The notes under the pieces were generated by a model. That model searched no databases and was not told the origin of the DNA. It worked only from the letters and a program-made list of their open reading frames with translations. Position numbers and translations under genes: made by a program. Below are positions 35,420-45,137 of a stretch of DNA of 64,000 bases, piece after piece. How positions within the stretch are numbered: the first letter of the stretch is position 1; every line of letters starts with the position of its first letter. The stretch comes from Mycolicibacterium sp. TUM20985 (GTDB taxonomy: Bacteria; Actinomycetota; Actinomycetes; Mycobacteriales; Mycobacteriaceae), in NCBI RefSeq assembly GCF_030295745.1, contig NZ_AP027291.1, positions 5,270,001 to 5,334,000 of the forward strand, in the 5' to 3' direction.

Positions 35420-37015
35420 ATGGCAGGTGCCGCATTGCTTGCGGTTCTCGTGGCGTCGGTGTTGCTGGCCGGGATCGCGCGCCGGTTCGACGTGTCCGGA
35501 CCGTTGGCCTTGGTGGTGGCCGGCCTGCTGGCGGGCCTCATCCCCGGCGTCGACGGCATCGAGCTCGAACCGGATCTGGTGCTGTTCGTCATCCTGCCCC
35601 CGCTGCTGTGGTCCGCCGGGCTCGAGAGCAGCTATGTCGCGATGCGGAGGAACACGCGCCGAATCGGCCTGCTCGCGGTGGGTCTGCCACTGGTCACCAC
35701 GTTCGCGGTCGGCATCGTGGCCTACCACACGGTGCCCGAGCTGACGATCGCCGCGGCGCTCACGCTCGGCGCGATCGTCGCCCCGCCGGATGCGGTGTCC
35801 GCCACGGCCATCGGCCGCAGGCTCGGGCTGCCGCGCCAGATCATGACGTTGCTCGGCGGCGAGAGCCTGCTCAACGATGCGACCGCCCTGACGGCCTACA
35901 AGGTCGCGCTGGCGGCGGCGATCGGCACGGCCACGAGCTGGGGGACGCCCATCTTCACGTTCGCGCTGGCGGCGGTCGGCGGCACCGTGGTCGGCGGCGC
36001 GATGGGCTCGCTCATCGTGTACGTCCGGCGCTGGCTCGGTGACTCGCTGGTGGAGAGCGCGCTGGGGTTGGTCGCGCCGTTCTTCATCTACCTGCTCGCC
36101 GAGGAGACACACGGCTCGGGCGTGATAGCCGTCGTGGTGGCCGCCCTGATCCTCGGCCAGCGCTCGACGCGCGCCAGCTATGCCACCCGACTTCAGGACA
36201 CCGCCGTCTGGAAGACGGTGCAGTTCGTCCTCGAATCGTTTGCGTTCCTGTTGATCGGGTTGCAGCTGCCGACGGTCGTCGCCGAGCTGCGAGGCATCTC
36301 CGTCGCGGTCCTGGTGACCGCCTCGGCGGCGGTGCTGGCGACGGTGATCGTCGTCCGGGTCGTCTGGGTGTTCTCGATGGCGTTCGTGCCGCGCAAGCTG
36401 TCCCGTCGCATCCGGGAGAACGAGGAAGCTCCGACGAAGGCGCAGGTCTTCATCGTCGCGTGGGCGGGGATGCGCGGGGTGGTGTCACTGGCCGCCGCGT
36501 TCGCCGTACCCGTCAGCACGCTGTCGGGTGACCCGTTTCCCGGGCGGCCGCAGCTGGTGTTCCTGACCTTCGTGGTCGTGGTCGGAACGCTGCTGCTGCA
36601 CGGGCTCACCCTGCCCTGGATCATCAAGGTGCTCGACGTCCAGGGCGACGATGCCCACCAGGACGCCCTCGACGAGGCCGCCGCCCAGACCAAGGCCGCT
36701 CAGGCGGCCGCCGACCGACTCGACCAGCTCATGGCCGAGCAACGTCCGGAATCGGACGTCCACGAGCGTGCCGCCACCGTGCTGCGGCGCTGGAACGACC
36801 GTCGCAGCAACTCCGCGTGGGAGCAGCTGGGCCGCGGCGACGACGAGATCGGCGAGGGCCCGGCGGCGGCCTTCCGGCGCCTCCGGCTCGAGATGCTCAA
36901 GGCGGAACGGGAGACGTTCATCGCCGAGCGCGACGCAGGCCGGATCAACGACGAGACGCTGCGGTCGGCGTTACGGGGCCTCGACCTGGAGGAGGCGACC
37001 CTCTCCAGGGACTAG
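35420..37015 (+). CDS. Na+/H+ antiporter, CPA1 family
   Basis: A 531-residue monovalent cation/proton antiporter. It has about 12 hydrophobic segments, the NhaP/NHE motifs GAIVAPPDAVSATAIGRRLGLP and GGESLLNDATALTAYKVAL with the ion-binding Asp, and WAGMRGVVSLAAAFAVP late in the membrane domain. A hydrophilic tail of about 110 residues with a helical, charged sequence follows. ATG 35420 has AAGGGGG 8 nt upstream; the open frame from 35135 is antisense to the zinc-finger gene. It resembles Rv2287 (YjcE). Its 3' end overlaps the convergent MarR gene by 45 bp. Confidence 0.92.
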   Translation: MAGAALLAVLVASVLLAGIARRFDVSGPLALVVAGLLAGLIPGVDGIELEPDLVLFVILPPLLWSAGLESSYVAMRRNTRRIGLLAVGLPLVTTFAVGIVAYHTVPELTIAAALTLGAIVAPPDAVSATAIGRRLGLPRQIMTLLGGESLLNDATALTAYKVALAAAIGTATSWGTPIFTFALAAVGGTVVGGAMGSLIVYVRRWLGDSLVESALGLVAPFFIYLLAEETHGSGVIAVVVAALILGQRSTRASYATRLQDTAVWKTVQFVLESFAFLLIGLQLPTVVAELRGISVAVLVTASAAVLATVIVVRVVWVFSMAFVPRKLSRRIRENEEAPTKAQVFIVAWAGMRGVVSLAAAFAVPVSTLSGDPFPGRPQLVFLTFVVVVGTLLLHGLTLPWIIKVLDVQGDDAHQDALDEAAAQTKAAQAAADRLDQLMAEQRPESDVHERAATVLRRWNDRRSNSAWEQLGRGDDEIGEGPAAAFRRLRLEMLKAERETFIAERDAGRINDETLRSALRGLDLEEATLSRD

Positions 37016-37516
37016 ACCCGCCGGCGGCGTCGCCAGGTCCCCGCGGAACCCCCGCATGGCACCCACCATCGCCGCGAACGTGCGATGCGCCGCCTCGAGA
37101 TCCGAGTCCGGCAGCTGGGCCATGGCGCCGTGGTTGTGCCGCGCCAGGGCCGCGAAGAACGTCCGCGCAAGGTCCATCCCGTGCTCGGTGTACCGCAGGA
37201 TCACCTTGCGTCGGTCCGCGGGGTCGGCCTCCCGGCGCAAATGGCCGGCCTCGGCCATCCGCTCGACCAGGTACGTGATCGCCGCACCCGACATACCCAT
37301 TTGCCGCCGGAGCTCACCGGCCGTCAGCTGCGCACCCCGGGTCTCGGCGATCATGACGAATAACAGCGCCCGAAACTCGTTGGGCGACACATCGTTTCGT
37401 TCGGCGAACACCCTGGCGATCCAGTCCGACTCCGCCGTCATCTCACGCAGATCCGCGCCGATCAACTGCTCGAGCCGGGTGCGGTCGGCGGCCCGTCCGA
37501 TATCGTCGCGCGGCAC
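36971..37516 (-). CDS. MarR-family transcriptional regulator
   Basis: A 181-residue winged-helix protein. The core runs LTAGELRRQMGMSGAAITYLVERMAEAGHLRREADPADRRKVILRYTEHG, with the recognition helix and the wing motif DPADRRK typical of MarR. Start GTG 37516 is preferred; an upstream open frame lacks homology. It is divergent from the P450 gene across 136 bp, so it probably regulates the P450-ferredoxin pair and itself in response to a hydrophobic ligand. It overlaps the antiporter 3' end by 45 bp. Confidence 0.9.
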   Translation of the reverse strand: MPRDDIGRAADRTRLEQLIGADLREMTAESDWIARVFAERNDVSPNEFRALLFVMIAETRGAQLTAGELRRQMGMSGAAITYLVERMAEAGHLRREADPADRRKVILRYTEHGMDLARTFFAALARHNHGAMAQLPDSDLEAAHRTFAAMVGAMRGFRGDLATPPAGLVPGEGRLLQVEAP

Positions 37517-37561
37517 TGGGCACCCCCGGTCTTCAGCCAACGGTTCGAGTCTAGGGGCCGG

Positions 37562-37573
37562 GCGCACGTGCGC
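37562..37573. promoter_or_regulatory. 12-bp perfect palindrome in the MarR/P450 intergenic region
   Basis: GCGCACGTGCGC lies 46 bp from the MarR start and 80 bp from the P450 start. It is a candidate operator for the divergent MarR regulator, but such GC-rich palindromes occur by chance in this genome type. Confidence 0.3.
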
Positions 37574-37652
37574 GGATCGCAAACGGCTCGATTGCGCGAC
37601 CGGGCGGCTTCGGCCGGTCTCCCCGCCCCGCGCCGTCGGTACCGTCGAAGAC

Positions 37653-38864
37653 ATGACTGCATCGGCCGCCCCCTCGCTGCCACCCGTACACATGCGCCGC
37701 GACGCCTTCGATCCCACTCCGGAACTCGGCGAGATCCGGGCGGGTGCCGGAGTTCAGACCGTCGTCAACTCGTTTGGCATGACGGTGTATCTGGTTGCCC
37801 GGCACGACGACGTGAAGCGGGTGCTGTCCGATCACGATCACTTCTCCAACGCCCGGCCGCCGGGTTTCGTCGTTCCCGGCGCTCCGGTCATGCCCGACGA
37901 GGAACTGGCCAGCGCCCGGGCCGGCAACCTCCTCGGCCTCGATCCCCCCGAGCATCAGCGGCTGCGAAGAATGCTGACGCCGGAATTCACCATCCGGCGG
38001 ATCAAGCGCCTGGAGCCCCGGATCGCCGAGATCGTGACCGAACACCTCGACGCCATGGAGGCGGCCGGACCGCCCACCGACCTCGTCGAGCACTTCGCGC
38101 TGCCCATCCCGTCGTTGGTGATCTGCGAGTTGCTCGGCGTGCCCTACGAGGATCGCGCGGACTTCCAGTCCCGTTCCGCCCGCCAACTCGATCTCTCGCT
38201 GCCGATCCCCGAGCGGCTCGAGATGCAGCGCCGGGGCCGCACGTACATGCAGTCCCTCGTCGGCAGGGCCCGCCGCCACCCGGGTGAGGACATCCTCGGC
38301 ATGTTGGTCCGCGAGCACGGCACCGAACTGACCGACGACGAACTGGTCGGCATCGCAGGTCTGCTGCTGCTCGCCGGCCACGAGACCACGTCGAACATGC
38401 TGGGACTGGGCACCCTTGCGCTGCTGCGACATCCCGACCAGTTGGCCGCCGTGCGCGACGATCCCGATGCCATCGGACCCGCGATCGAGGAACTTCTGCG
38501 GTGGCTGTCGATCGTGCATACCTCGATTCCCCGGGTAACCACGACCGACGTCGAGGTGGCGGGCGTGCCCATTCCGGCGGGTCAGCTGGTGTTCGCGTCG
38601 CTGCCCGCGGCCAATCGCGATCCCGAATTCATCTCAGCGCCAGACGTTCTCGACGTTCGCCGCGGCGCGCCGGGGCACGTCGCCTTCGGGCACGGAGTGC
38701 ACCACTGTCTGGGCGCCTCGCTGGCGCGGATGGAGATGCGGATCGCGTGGCCCGCGCTGCTGAAGCGGTTCCCGAAGCTGGCGCTGGCCGAGGACTTCGA
38801 CGATGTCGCGTTCCGCTCGTTCCACTTCATCTACGGACTACGGTCGTTGGCAGTGACCTGGTGA
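37653..38864 (+). CDS. Cytochrome P450
   Basis: A 403-residue soluble bacterial P450. The I-helix oxygen-binding motif is LLLLAGHETTSN, and the heme loop is FGHGVHHCLGASLARME with Cys352. Substrate is unknown; sequences of this type (VNSFGMTVYLVARHDDVKRVLSD) include terpene-, steroid- and lipid-hydroxylating CYPs. Start ATG 37653 has a TACCGT -10 seven nt upstream, so the mRNA may be leaderless. It is followed 12 bp later by a ferredoxin gene, its likely electron donor, and is opposed by a MarR regulator. Confidence 0.94.
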   Translation: MTASAAPSLPPVHMRRDAFDPTPELGEIRAGAGVQTVVNSFGMTVYLVARHDDVKRVLSDHDHFSNARPPGFVVPGAPVMPDEELASARAGNLLGLDPPEHQRLRRMLTPEFTIRRIKRLEPRIAEIVTEHLDAMEAAGPPTDLVEHFALPIPSLVICELLGVPYEDRADFQSRSARQLDLSLPIPERLEMQRRGRTYMQSLVGRARRHPGEDILGMLVREHGTELTDDELVGIAGLLLLAGHETTSNMLGLGTLALLRHPDQLAAVRDDPDAIGPAIEELLRWLSIVHTSIPRVTTTDVEVAGVPIPAGQLVFASLPAANRDPEFISAPDVLDVRRGAPGHVAFGHGVHHCLGASLARMEMRIAWPALLKRFPKLALAEDFDDVAFRSFHFIYGLRSLAVTW

Positions 38865-38876
38865 TGGGATGGTGAC

Positions 38877-39065
38877 ATGAGACTAGAGGCCGACCGCGAG
38901 GACTGCATCGCGTCGGGCAACTGCGTGATGATCTCCAACGCGTTGTTCGACCAGGACGACGACGGCATCGTGGTGCTGCTCGCCGAGGAGGTGCCCGACG
39001 GCGAGGAGGACCACGCCCGCGAGGCGGTCAAGATCTGCCCGGCGTCGGTACTACGCCTGGTCTGA
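38877..39065 (+). CDS. [3Fe-4S] ferredoxin partner of the P450
   Basis: A 62-residue ferredoxin with three cluster cysteines, Cys10, Cys16 and Cys54 (DCIASGNC ... ICPAS). A fourth Cys is absent, which indicates a 3Fe-4S rather than 4Fe-4S cluster. It has the FDQDDDGIVVLL block common to mycobacterial P450 ferredoxins. GGGATGGTG precedes the ATG. The 12-bp gap from the P450 gene indicates an operon. A ferredoxin reductase is not in the window. Confidence 0.95.
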   Translation: MRLEADREDCIASGNCVMISNALFDQDDDGIVVLLAEEVPDGEEDHAREAVKICPASVLRLV

Positions 39066-39752
39066 CGACCTGGAGTCTTCGGCGCGCGGGTCCAGGTCGA
39101 TGACCCCAGATCGGTTGAGCACGAACAGGCTCACCACCAATACCCACGCCGGGAAGGCCAGCGCGATCCACATGCTGACGTCCGCGGCGAGCATCACCGC
39201 CAGCACCACGGCGTAGGTGGTCATCACCAACCAGCGCGGCATCAGGGACGTCTTGAGCCAGATGGTGGCCAGCGACATCATGAACACCGCCGCCATCCGC
39301 AGCGCATACGTCTTGGTCAACGTCATCAACAGCATCTGCCCGAACGCCGTGATCTCGATGCGCGCGGCCGAGTCCGACGTGGCGAGGTCGCCCGACGACA
39401 GCGCCACCCCCACCGCACTGGCCACGAAGGTCATCGCCAGGAACAGCAGCCCGCTGCCGAGGAACACCGACGAGAAGAACTTGTCCTCGAAGTGGCCAAA
39501 ACCGTCGCGCACGACGCCGATGAACCACAGGAACATGATTCCGGCGAACGGCATCAGGATGGCCGCGACGCGAATCCTGGCCCGCCCGCTCTCGATCCAC
39601 TGCGTGCCGATCTGGGGATGCTCGGGCAGCGTTGTGCGGATCAGGATGAGCGCCGCGGCGAACAGGATCGCGAACAGCACTCCGGCCACGGCCGCCGCGC
39701 GGGGGGTGGACAGCGTGCGTAGATGACGCTGTGCAGCGCCGGTTTCGGTCAC
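39051..39752 (-). CDS. Six-helix integral membrane protein, unknown function
   Basis: A 233-residue protein with six predicted transmembrane helices (starting near residues 20, 62, 90, 150, 173 and 195) and short hydrophilic ends. Recognisable stretches are FAGIMFLWFIGVVRDGFGHFEDKFF and ALRMAAVFMMSLATIWL, seen in actinobacterial hypothetical membrane proteins. It overlaps the 3' end of the ferredoxin gene by 15 bp (convergent). No transporter or enzyme signature is visible. Confidence 0.8.
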   Translation of the reverse strand: MTETGAAQRHLRTLSTPRAAAVAGVLFAILFAAALILIRTTLPEHPQIGTQWIESGRARIRVAAILMPFAGIMFLWFIGVVRDGFGHFEDKFFSSVFLGSGLLFLAMTFVASAVGVALSSGDLATSDSAARIEITAFGQMLLMTLTKTYALRMAAVFMMSLATIWLKTSLMPRWLVMTTYAVVLAVMLAADVSMWIALAFPAWVLVVSLFVLNRSGVIDLDPRAEDSRSSDQA

Positions 39753-39835
39753 GCGGTCATGGTCTCACTGACATCTGCGCCACGGTCGTGGAACGCGCCG
39801 AGCGCAGCCCGGCAGCACACGTCGGTGCCGTGGCG

Positions 39836-40461
39836 TCAGGGTTGGCCTGGTAGCAGCCGAATCATCAACCCGTTGGCCTCGGCGCAGAGGGTGCCGTCGG
39901 GCTTGCGCAGCTCGGCGTTGACGAACGCCTTGCGGCCCTCGACCGTGCGGATCCAGCCCTTGGCGCTCAGTGCCGTGTCGATCGGCGTGACGCTGCGATA
40001 GTCGACGTGCAGGAACCCCGTGCGGCTGATCGGACGCCCGGCAGCGTGGATCACCATGCCGAAGATCGAGTCGAACAGCAGCGGAAGCACTCCACCGTGA
40101 ACGGCCGAGTTGCCACCGACGTGGAAGCGAGTGAACGAGACGCTCAACTCGACGCCGTCGGCCTCGAATCTGGTCACCCGGTAGGGCGGCATCAGCAGGC
40201 TGCCCGAACCGGGAAGCGTAGGAACGCGATTGGCGGGCCCAACGCCCTCGGCCGCCTCGAAGGGCTCCAGCAGATCGACCAGCCCCGCGACGCGAGCGGC
40301 GGCGTCGACCCAGGTGTCACCGTCGGGGTCGGCCGACACGGCGAGGTCCTGCAACCGTCTCATCGACGCCAGGAACGGACCGTATCCCGGCCCCGGGTTC
40401 GCGGGTTCGAAGAGCGGAAAGCCACCGTGCCGGTCGTACTCGGGATCGTCGGTCAGGTCAC

Positions 40462-40465
<4 letters not shown>
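39836..40465 (-). CDS. PaaI/hotdog-fold thioesterase-like protein (Rv0356c-like)
   Basis: A 209-residue protein whose C-terminal half is a hotdog fold: VHGGVLPLLFDSIFGMVIHAAG (active-site helix with HGG), then FLHVDYRSVTPIDTALSAKGWI and GRKAFVNAELR. The family hydrolyses acyl-CoA thioesters. Start GTG 40465 overlaps the purA stop (GTGA), as expected for the gene that follows purA in mycobacteria (Rv0357c-Rv0356c). The 83 bp after its stop up to the membrane gene hold no feature that I can see. Confidence 0.85.
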
Positions 40466-41757
<1,292 letters not shown>

Positions 41758-41826
41758 GGCGTTATCTCCCGCTCATCTGCCTCGATACTGTGGCAGCCGG
41801 TGACACACCCTATCCGAGAAGATCCC

Positions 41827-42432
41827 ATGCAGGTGAATCCAGACGTCGTGGTGCTGCGCTTCGGCGGGCGCACGCCCCGGTCGCTGGCGCCGCTGCCGGT
41901 CGTCGACGTCACCGCACCGACCGACGTCGATGCCGCGGCCGACGCCCGACGCTTGATCGTGCTGGGGACGTCCGCAGACTTGGCGGTGGTGCTGGCCAGG
42001 CTGGTGCGCATCGACCGACTCGACGTCGAAGTGGCCCTAGTGCAGCGCCGATGGGCCGCCGGGCGGGCCCGCACCGCGCCCGCGCGGCGGGTTCCGTTGA
42101 TCCGCGACGAAACCGGCGCGGTGCTCGTCCGCGCCGCCTACTGGCTGCCCCCCGAGGCGGCGCGCACCGTTGCGGGCGAGGCCGTGGTCGACGACACCGT
42201 GCTCTTCGATGGCGAGGTGCCGGGTGTGCGGATAGAGCCGACATCCTCTCCGCCGGGGCTGCGGGCCCGCGTGCTCGCCGGTCGGCTGTCGCCACGGCGC
42301 TGGGTGACGGGCCGCGCGGCACAGCTCGGCACGACGGGTGTGCTGGTGGTCCGCGACGGTGTGCGGGCGGCGCGCCCAGCGCGGCGGTCGACCTTCTACC
42401 GGCACACCACCGGCTGGCTTCGGGTCCGATGA
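41827..42432 (+). CDS. Conserved mycobacterial protein (Rv0358-like), unknown function
   Basis: A 201-residue soluble protein from ATG 41827 (GAGAAG upstream; an ATG at 41800 is in frame but less likely). It contains VVVLRFGG, two Val/Leu-rich beta-strand regions (LIVLGTSADLAVVLARL) and an Arg-rich C-terminus ending in TFYRHTTGWLRVR. The alternation looks like a Rossmann-type or DAG-kinase-like domain, but I cannot place it with confidence. It occupies the Rv0358 position next to purA. Confidence 0.8.
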   Translation: MQVNPDVVVLRFGGRTPRSLAPLPVVDVTAPTDVDAAADARRLIVLGTSADLAVVLARLVRIDRLDVEVALVQRRWAAGRARTAPARRVPLIRDETGAVLVRAAYWLPPEAARTVAGEAVVDDTVLFDGEVPGVRIEPTSSPPGLRARVLAGRLSPRRWVTGRAAQLGTTGVLVVRDGVRAARPARRSTFYRHTTGWLRVR

Positions 42433-42459
42433 GGCGATCCGCGTGCGACCATTCCGCGG

Positions 42460-43032
42460 ATGTGGTGGTTCTACACGGTGATCCTCGGCATGTCGTTCGC
42501 ACAGGTCTTGCAGGAACTCGCACTCGCCGTGCGCGAGCGCTCCCGGGACCGTACGCGGAGCCCCTACGTGCCGGCGATGTTGTGGCAGGTCTTCCTGCTG
42601 GCGCTCATCGTCGAGGTGTGGTTGGCCGCCACCTACTACCGGGACACCGTCACGCAGATCTCGATTCTCGAGCTGCTGGGGTTCCTGCTGGTCCCCGCTG
42701 GCATCCTGGTGATGTCGTTCTTGCTGCCCGAGGCGCAACACGACAGCGACCGCCAAGGTGACCCGTCGGAGGCCTTCGCCCAGGTTCGCTCACTGTTCTT
42801 CGGGGTGCTGATCGCGATCGTGGCCGTCAACCTCCTGCATGGATTCCTGATCGGCCAGCAGGGCTGGGACGTCGACTTGCTCTTCCAGTGCCTGATCATC
42901 GCCGGAGCGATGGCCGGGCTGTTCCTGCGCGGCGCCGTTGCCGACGTCGTGCTGGCGGTCGTCATGATCGGCATCGTCGCCGCCTACATCGGGGTCGGCT
43001 ACTCGACCGTCCTGGTCGACGGCACCGGGTAG
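42460..43032 (+). CDS. Six-helix membrane protein, unknown function
   Basis: A 190-residue protein almost entirely hydrophobic, with about six helices (WWFYTVILGMSF, LWQVFLLALIVEVW, LLGFLLVPAGILVMSFLLP, LFFGVLIAIVAVNLLHGFL, LFQCLIIAGAMAGLFL, VVLAVVMIGIVAAYIGVGYS). A charged loop HDSDRQGDPSEAF lies between helices 3 and 4. It starts 27 bp after the Rv0358-like gene and ends 9 bp before the site-2 protease gene, so it is co-directional with both. I do not recall it at this place in M. tuberculosis. Confidence 0.8.
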   Translation: MWWFYTVILGMSFAQVLQELALAVRERSRDRTRSPYVPAMLWQVFLLALIVEVWLAATYYRDTVTQISILELLGFLLVPAGILVMSFLLPEAQHDSDRQGDPSEAFAQVRSLFFGVLIAIVAVNLLHGFLIGQQGWDVDLLFQCLIIAGAMAGLFLRGAVADVVLAVVMIGIVAAYIGVGYSTVLVDGTG

Positions 43033-43041
43033 CTTCGTGGC

Positions 43042-43821
43042 GTGAGCATCCGTCCGCTGCGCCAGTCGGTGCGCCCGAGTCCGATCTTCCTGGCGATCGT
43101 GGCGATCACGGCCGTCGGCGCGGTGGTGGCGTGGCTGGCCGAGTTCGACCGCACGCCCATGGCGTACGTCGGAGTGTTCGTCTTCGTCGTGTTCGGTTGG
43201 CTGGTGTCGCTGTGTCTGCACGAGTTCGGGCACGCCTACACGGCGTGGCGTTACGGTGACCGCGACGTCGAGATTCGCGGCTATCTGACGCTCAACCCGC
43301 TGAAGTACTCGAATCCGCTTCTGTCCCTTGGCATTCCCATACTCTTCATCGCTCTCGGCGGTATCGGACTGCCCGGCGGGGCGGTCTACCTGCGCACCTG
43401 GTCGATGACCAAGCGGCAGCGCACCACCGTCAGCCTCGCGGGCCCGTTCGCCAACGTGGTACTCGCGATCGTGCTGCTGACGATTACCGCCGCGTTCTGG
43501 ACCCCCGAGCATCTGGTGTTCTGGGGCGGCGTGGCCTTCCTCGGCTTCCTCCAGGTGACGGCGGTGCTGCTCAACCTGCTGCCCATCCCCGGGCTGGACG
43601 GTTACGGCGCCCTGGAACCGCACCTGAAGCCGGAGACGCAGCGTCAGCTGGCCCCCGCCAAGCAGTGGGGTTTCCTCATCCTGTTCGTGCTGTTGATGGC
43701 CCCGGTGCTCAACGGGTGGTTCTTCGGACTGGTCGCCGGAATCGTCGATCTGTTCGGCGTTCCCGGCGGGCTGTGGCCACTGGGCGGTCAGCTGACGCGA
43801 TTCTGGTCCGCCTGGTTCTGA
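43042..43821 (+). CDS. rip2: Site-2 protease family intramembrane metalloprotease (Rip2-like)
   Basis: A 259-residue M50-type protease in the plasma membrane. The zinc motif is CLHEFGHAYTAWRYG (HExxH), and the third ligand Asp is in LLNLLPIPGLDGYGALEP. About five to six helices are predicted. It has no PDZ domain, unlike Rip1. M. tuberculosis Rv0359 (Rip2) sits in the same neighbourhood. Its substrates are unknown; the class cleaves membrane anti-sigma factors. Start GTG 43042. It ends 7 bp before the convergent DUF3151 gene. Confidence 0.9.
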   Translation: MSIRPLRQSVRPSPIFLAIVAITAVGAVVAWLAEFDRTPMAYVGVFVFVVFGWLVSLCLHEFGHAYTAWRYGDRDVEIRGYLTLNPLKYSNPLLSLGIPILFIALGGIGLPGGAVYLRTWSMTKRQRTTVSLAGPFANVVLAIVLLTITAAFWTPEHLVFWGGVAFLGFLQVTAVLLNLLPIPGLDGYGALEPHLKPETQRQLAPAKQWGFLILFVLLMAPVLNGWFFGLVAGIVDLFGVPGGLWPLGGQLTRFWSAWF

Positions 43822-43827
43822 CCGGCG

Positions 43828-44244
43828 CTAGGCGAGGCCGAGTTCTCCGCGTGCGGTGCGATCGCAGTCGTCGAGCAGATCGAGGCACCGCTGAAACTCG
43901 TCCGTCTCACCGATCGTGTCGGCGGCGTGGGCCAGCGCTGCCACGCAGCGCAGGAAGCCGCGGTTGGGCTGGTGGGCGTAGGGCACGGGCCCGAAACCCT
44001 TCCAGCCGTTACGGCGCAGCTGATCCAGGCCGCGGTGGTACCCGGTCCGTGCGTACGCGTACGCCGTGACCGCCTTGTCGTCGGCGAGGGCCTGCTCGGC
44101 CAGCTCCGCCCACGCCACCGAGGCCGACGGATGAGCGGCGGCGACGATCGCCGGATTCTCGCCTGCGGCCAGTTCGGCCTCGGCCTCGGTGTCGCCTGGA
44201 AGCCGGACCGGATCAGGCCCCAGCAGATCGCCCATGTGAGTCAT
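43828..44244 (-). CDS. DUF3151 family protein (Rv0360c-like)
   Basis: A 138-residue soluble helical protein from ATG 44244 (MTHMGDLLGPDPVRLPGD). It contains the conserved block GYHRGLDQLRRNGWKGFGPVPYAHQPNRGFLRCV and ends in FQRCLDLLDDCDRTARGELG. The function of the family is unknown; members are typical actinobacterial core proteins. Upstream open frame to 44472 overlaps the divergent membrane-protein region and lacks homology. Confidence 0.88.
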   Translation of the reverse strand: MTHMGDLLGPDPVRLPGDTEAEAELAAGENPAIVAAAHPSASVAWAELAEQALADDKAVTAYAYARTGYHRGLDQLRRNGWKGFGPVPYAHQPNRGFLRCVAALAHAADTIGETDEFQRCLDLLDDCDRTARGELGLA

Positions 44245-44345
44245 GCGCTTATTGTGCCGTGCGGATCCCTCCGCGATGTCGCCAGGCTTCGGCGGCTGCG
44301 GGTGGATAAGCTCTGCAGAAGTCATCAGGGAGGACTGAGGCACCA

Positions 44346-45074
44346 ATGTCGAACCCATCGGGGCCGGACCAGAACGACGAGCCGGCCAAGGGCGAGGTCG
44401 CCGATGCGTCCGCACCCGAGACCGAGGTAATCGATCCCGCCGCGCTGGCCGGGGCCGCGGACGCCGAGGCACCCGAACGCAGGTTCACCGCCCCGTCGGG
44501 GATGGACGCGGGCCGGACCCAGATCATCCAGACACCGTCGGAACCGGCCACGGAGATCTTTGCGGTGTCACAGGGACCCGTTGCACCGCAAGTGATTCCG
44601 GGCCGGTCCGACGCGCCCAAGCCGCCGGGGCGGCGACGCAGCTGGGGCTGGGTGATCGCGTTGGTACTCGTCATCGCGGCCTTGGCGGCGGTCGCCATCC
44701 TGGGCACCCTGCTGCTGAGCCGTGACGATGCGCCCGCCGTGTCGCAGGAGGACCTGGTGCGCACGACGATCCAGAACTTCGATACGGCGATCCAGAGGGG
44801 TGACCTGTCCACGCTGCGCACCATCACCTGCGGTGAGACGGCCGACGGGTACATCCGCTACGACGACAAGCAGTGGAGTGACATCCACTCCCGCGTCGCC
44901 GCGGCCAGGCAGTACCCGATCATCGCGAGCATCGATCAGGTAATCGTGAACGACGGCCACGCCGAGGCCAACGTCACGACGTTCATGGCCTTCGACCCGT
45001 CGACCCGCTCGTCGCGGAGCTTCGATCTGGAGTTCCGCGACGAGCAGTGGAAGATCTGCCAAGCGCCTCAGTAG
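44346..45074 (+). CDS. Membrane-anchored protein with extracytoplasmic NTF2-like domain (Rv0361-like)
   Basis: A 242-residue protein. An acidic, disordered cytoplasmic N-terminus of about 100 residues is followed by one transmembrane helix (about 102-122: WVIALVLVIAALAAVAILGTLLL) and an outer domain with LSTLRTITCGETA and a C-terminal WKICQAPQ. Two cysteines in this pattern match the smaller protein at 33474. GGGAGGACT precedes the ATG. The gene normally followed by mgtE (Rv0362) in M. tuberculosis is here followed directly by fba, in convergent orientation across a strong hairpin. Confidence 0.88.
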   Translation: MSNPSGPDQNDEPAKGEVADASAPETEVIDPAALAGAADAEAPERRFTAPSGMDAGRTQIIQTPSEPATEIFAVSQGPVAPQVIPGRSDAPKPPGRRRSWGWVIALVLVIAALAAVAILGTLLLSRDDAPAVSQEDLVRTTIQNFDTAIQRGDLSTLRTITCGETADGYIRYDDKQWSDIHSRVAAARQYPIIASIDQVIVNDGHAEANVTTFMAFDPSTRSSRSFDLEFRDEQWKICQAPQ

Positions 45075-45084
45075 CCCAACCCCC

Positions 45085-45137
45085 GCGATTTCGGCGCGGA
45101 AACGTTCGGTCAGCGAACGTTTGCGCGCCGAAATCGC
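45085..45137. terminator. Bidirectional hairpin terminator, 24-bp stem
   Basis: Arms 45085-45108 and 45114-45137 are reverse complements except for one position, around a GTCAG loop. It lies between the convergent Rv0361-like and fba genes, ending on the first base of the fba stop codon. No T-tract follows on either strand, as is usual in mycobacteria. Its length and near-perfect pairing also suit a dispersed intergenic repeat. Confidence 0.7.

Noticed and set aside
35066..36112. 348-codon frame covering the zinc-finger gene and antisense to the antiporter
   Set aside because: Only the C-terminal part has zinc-finger residues; the rest is antisense to a clear antiporter.
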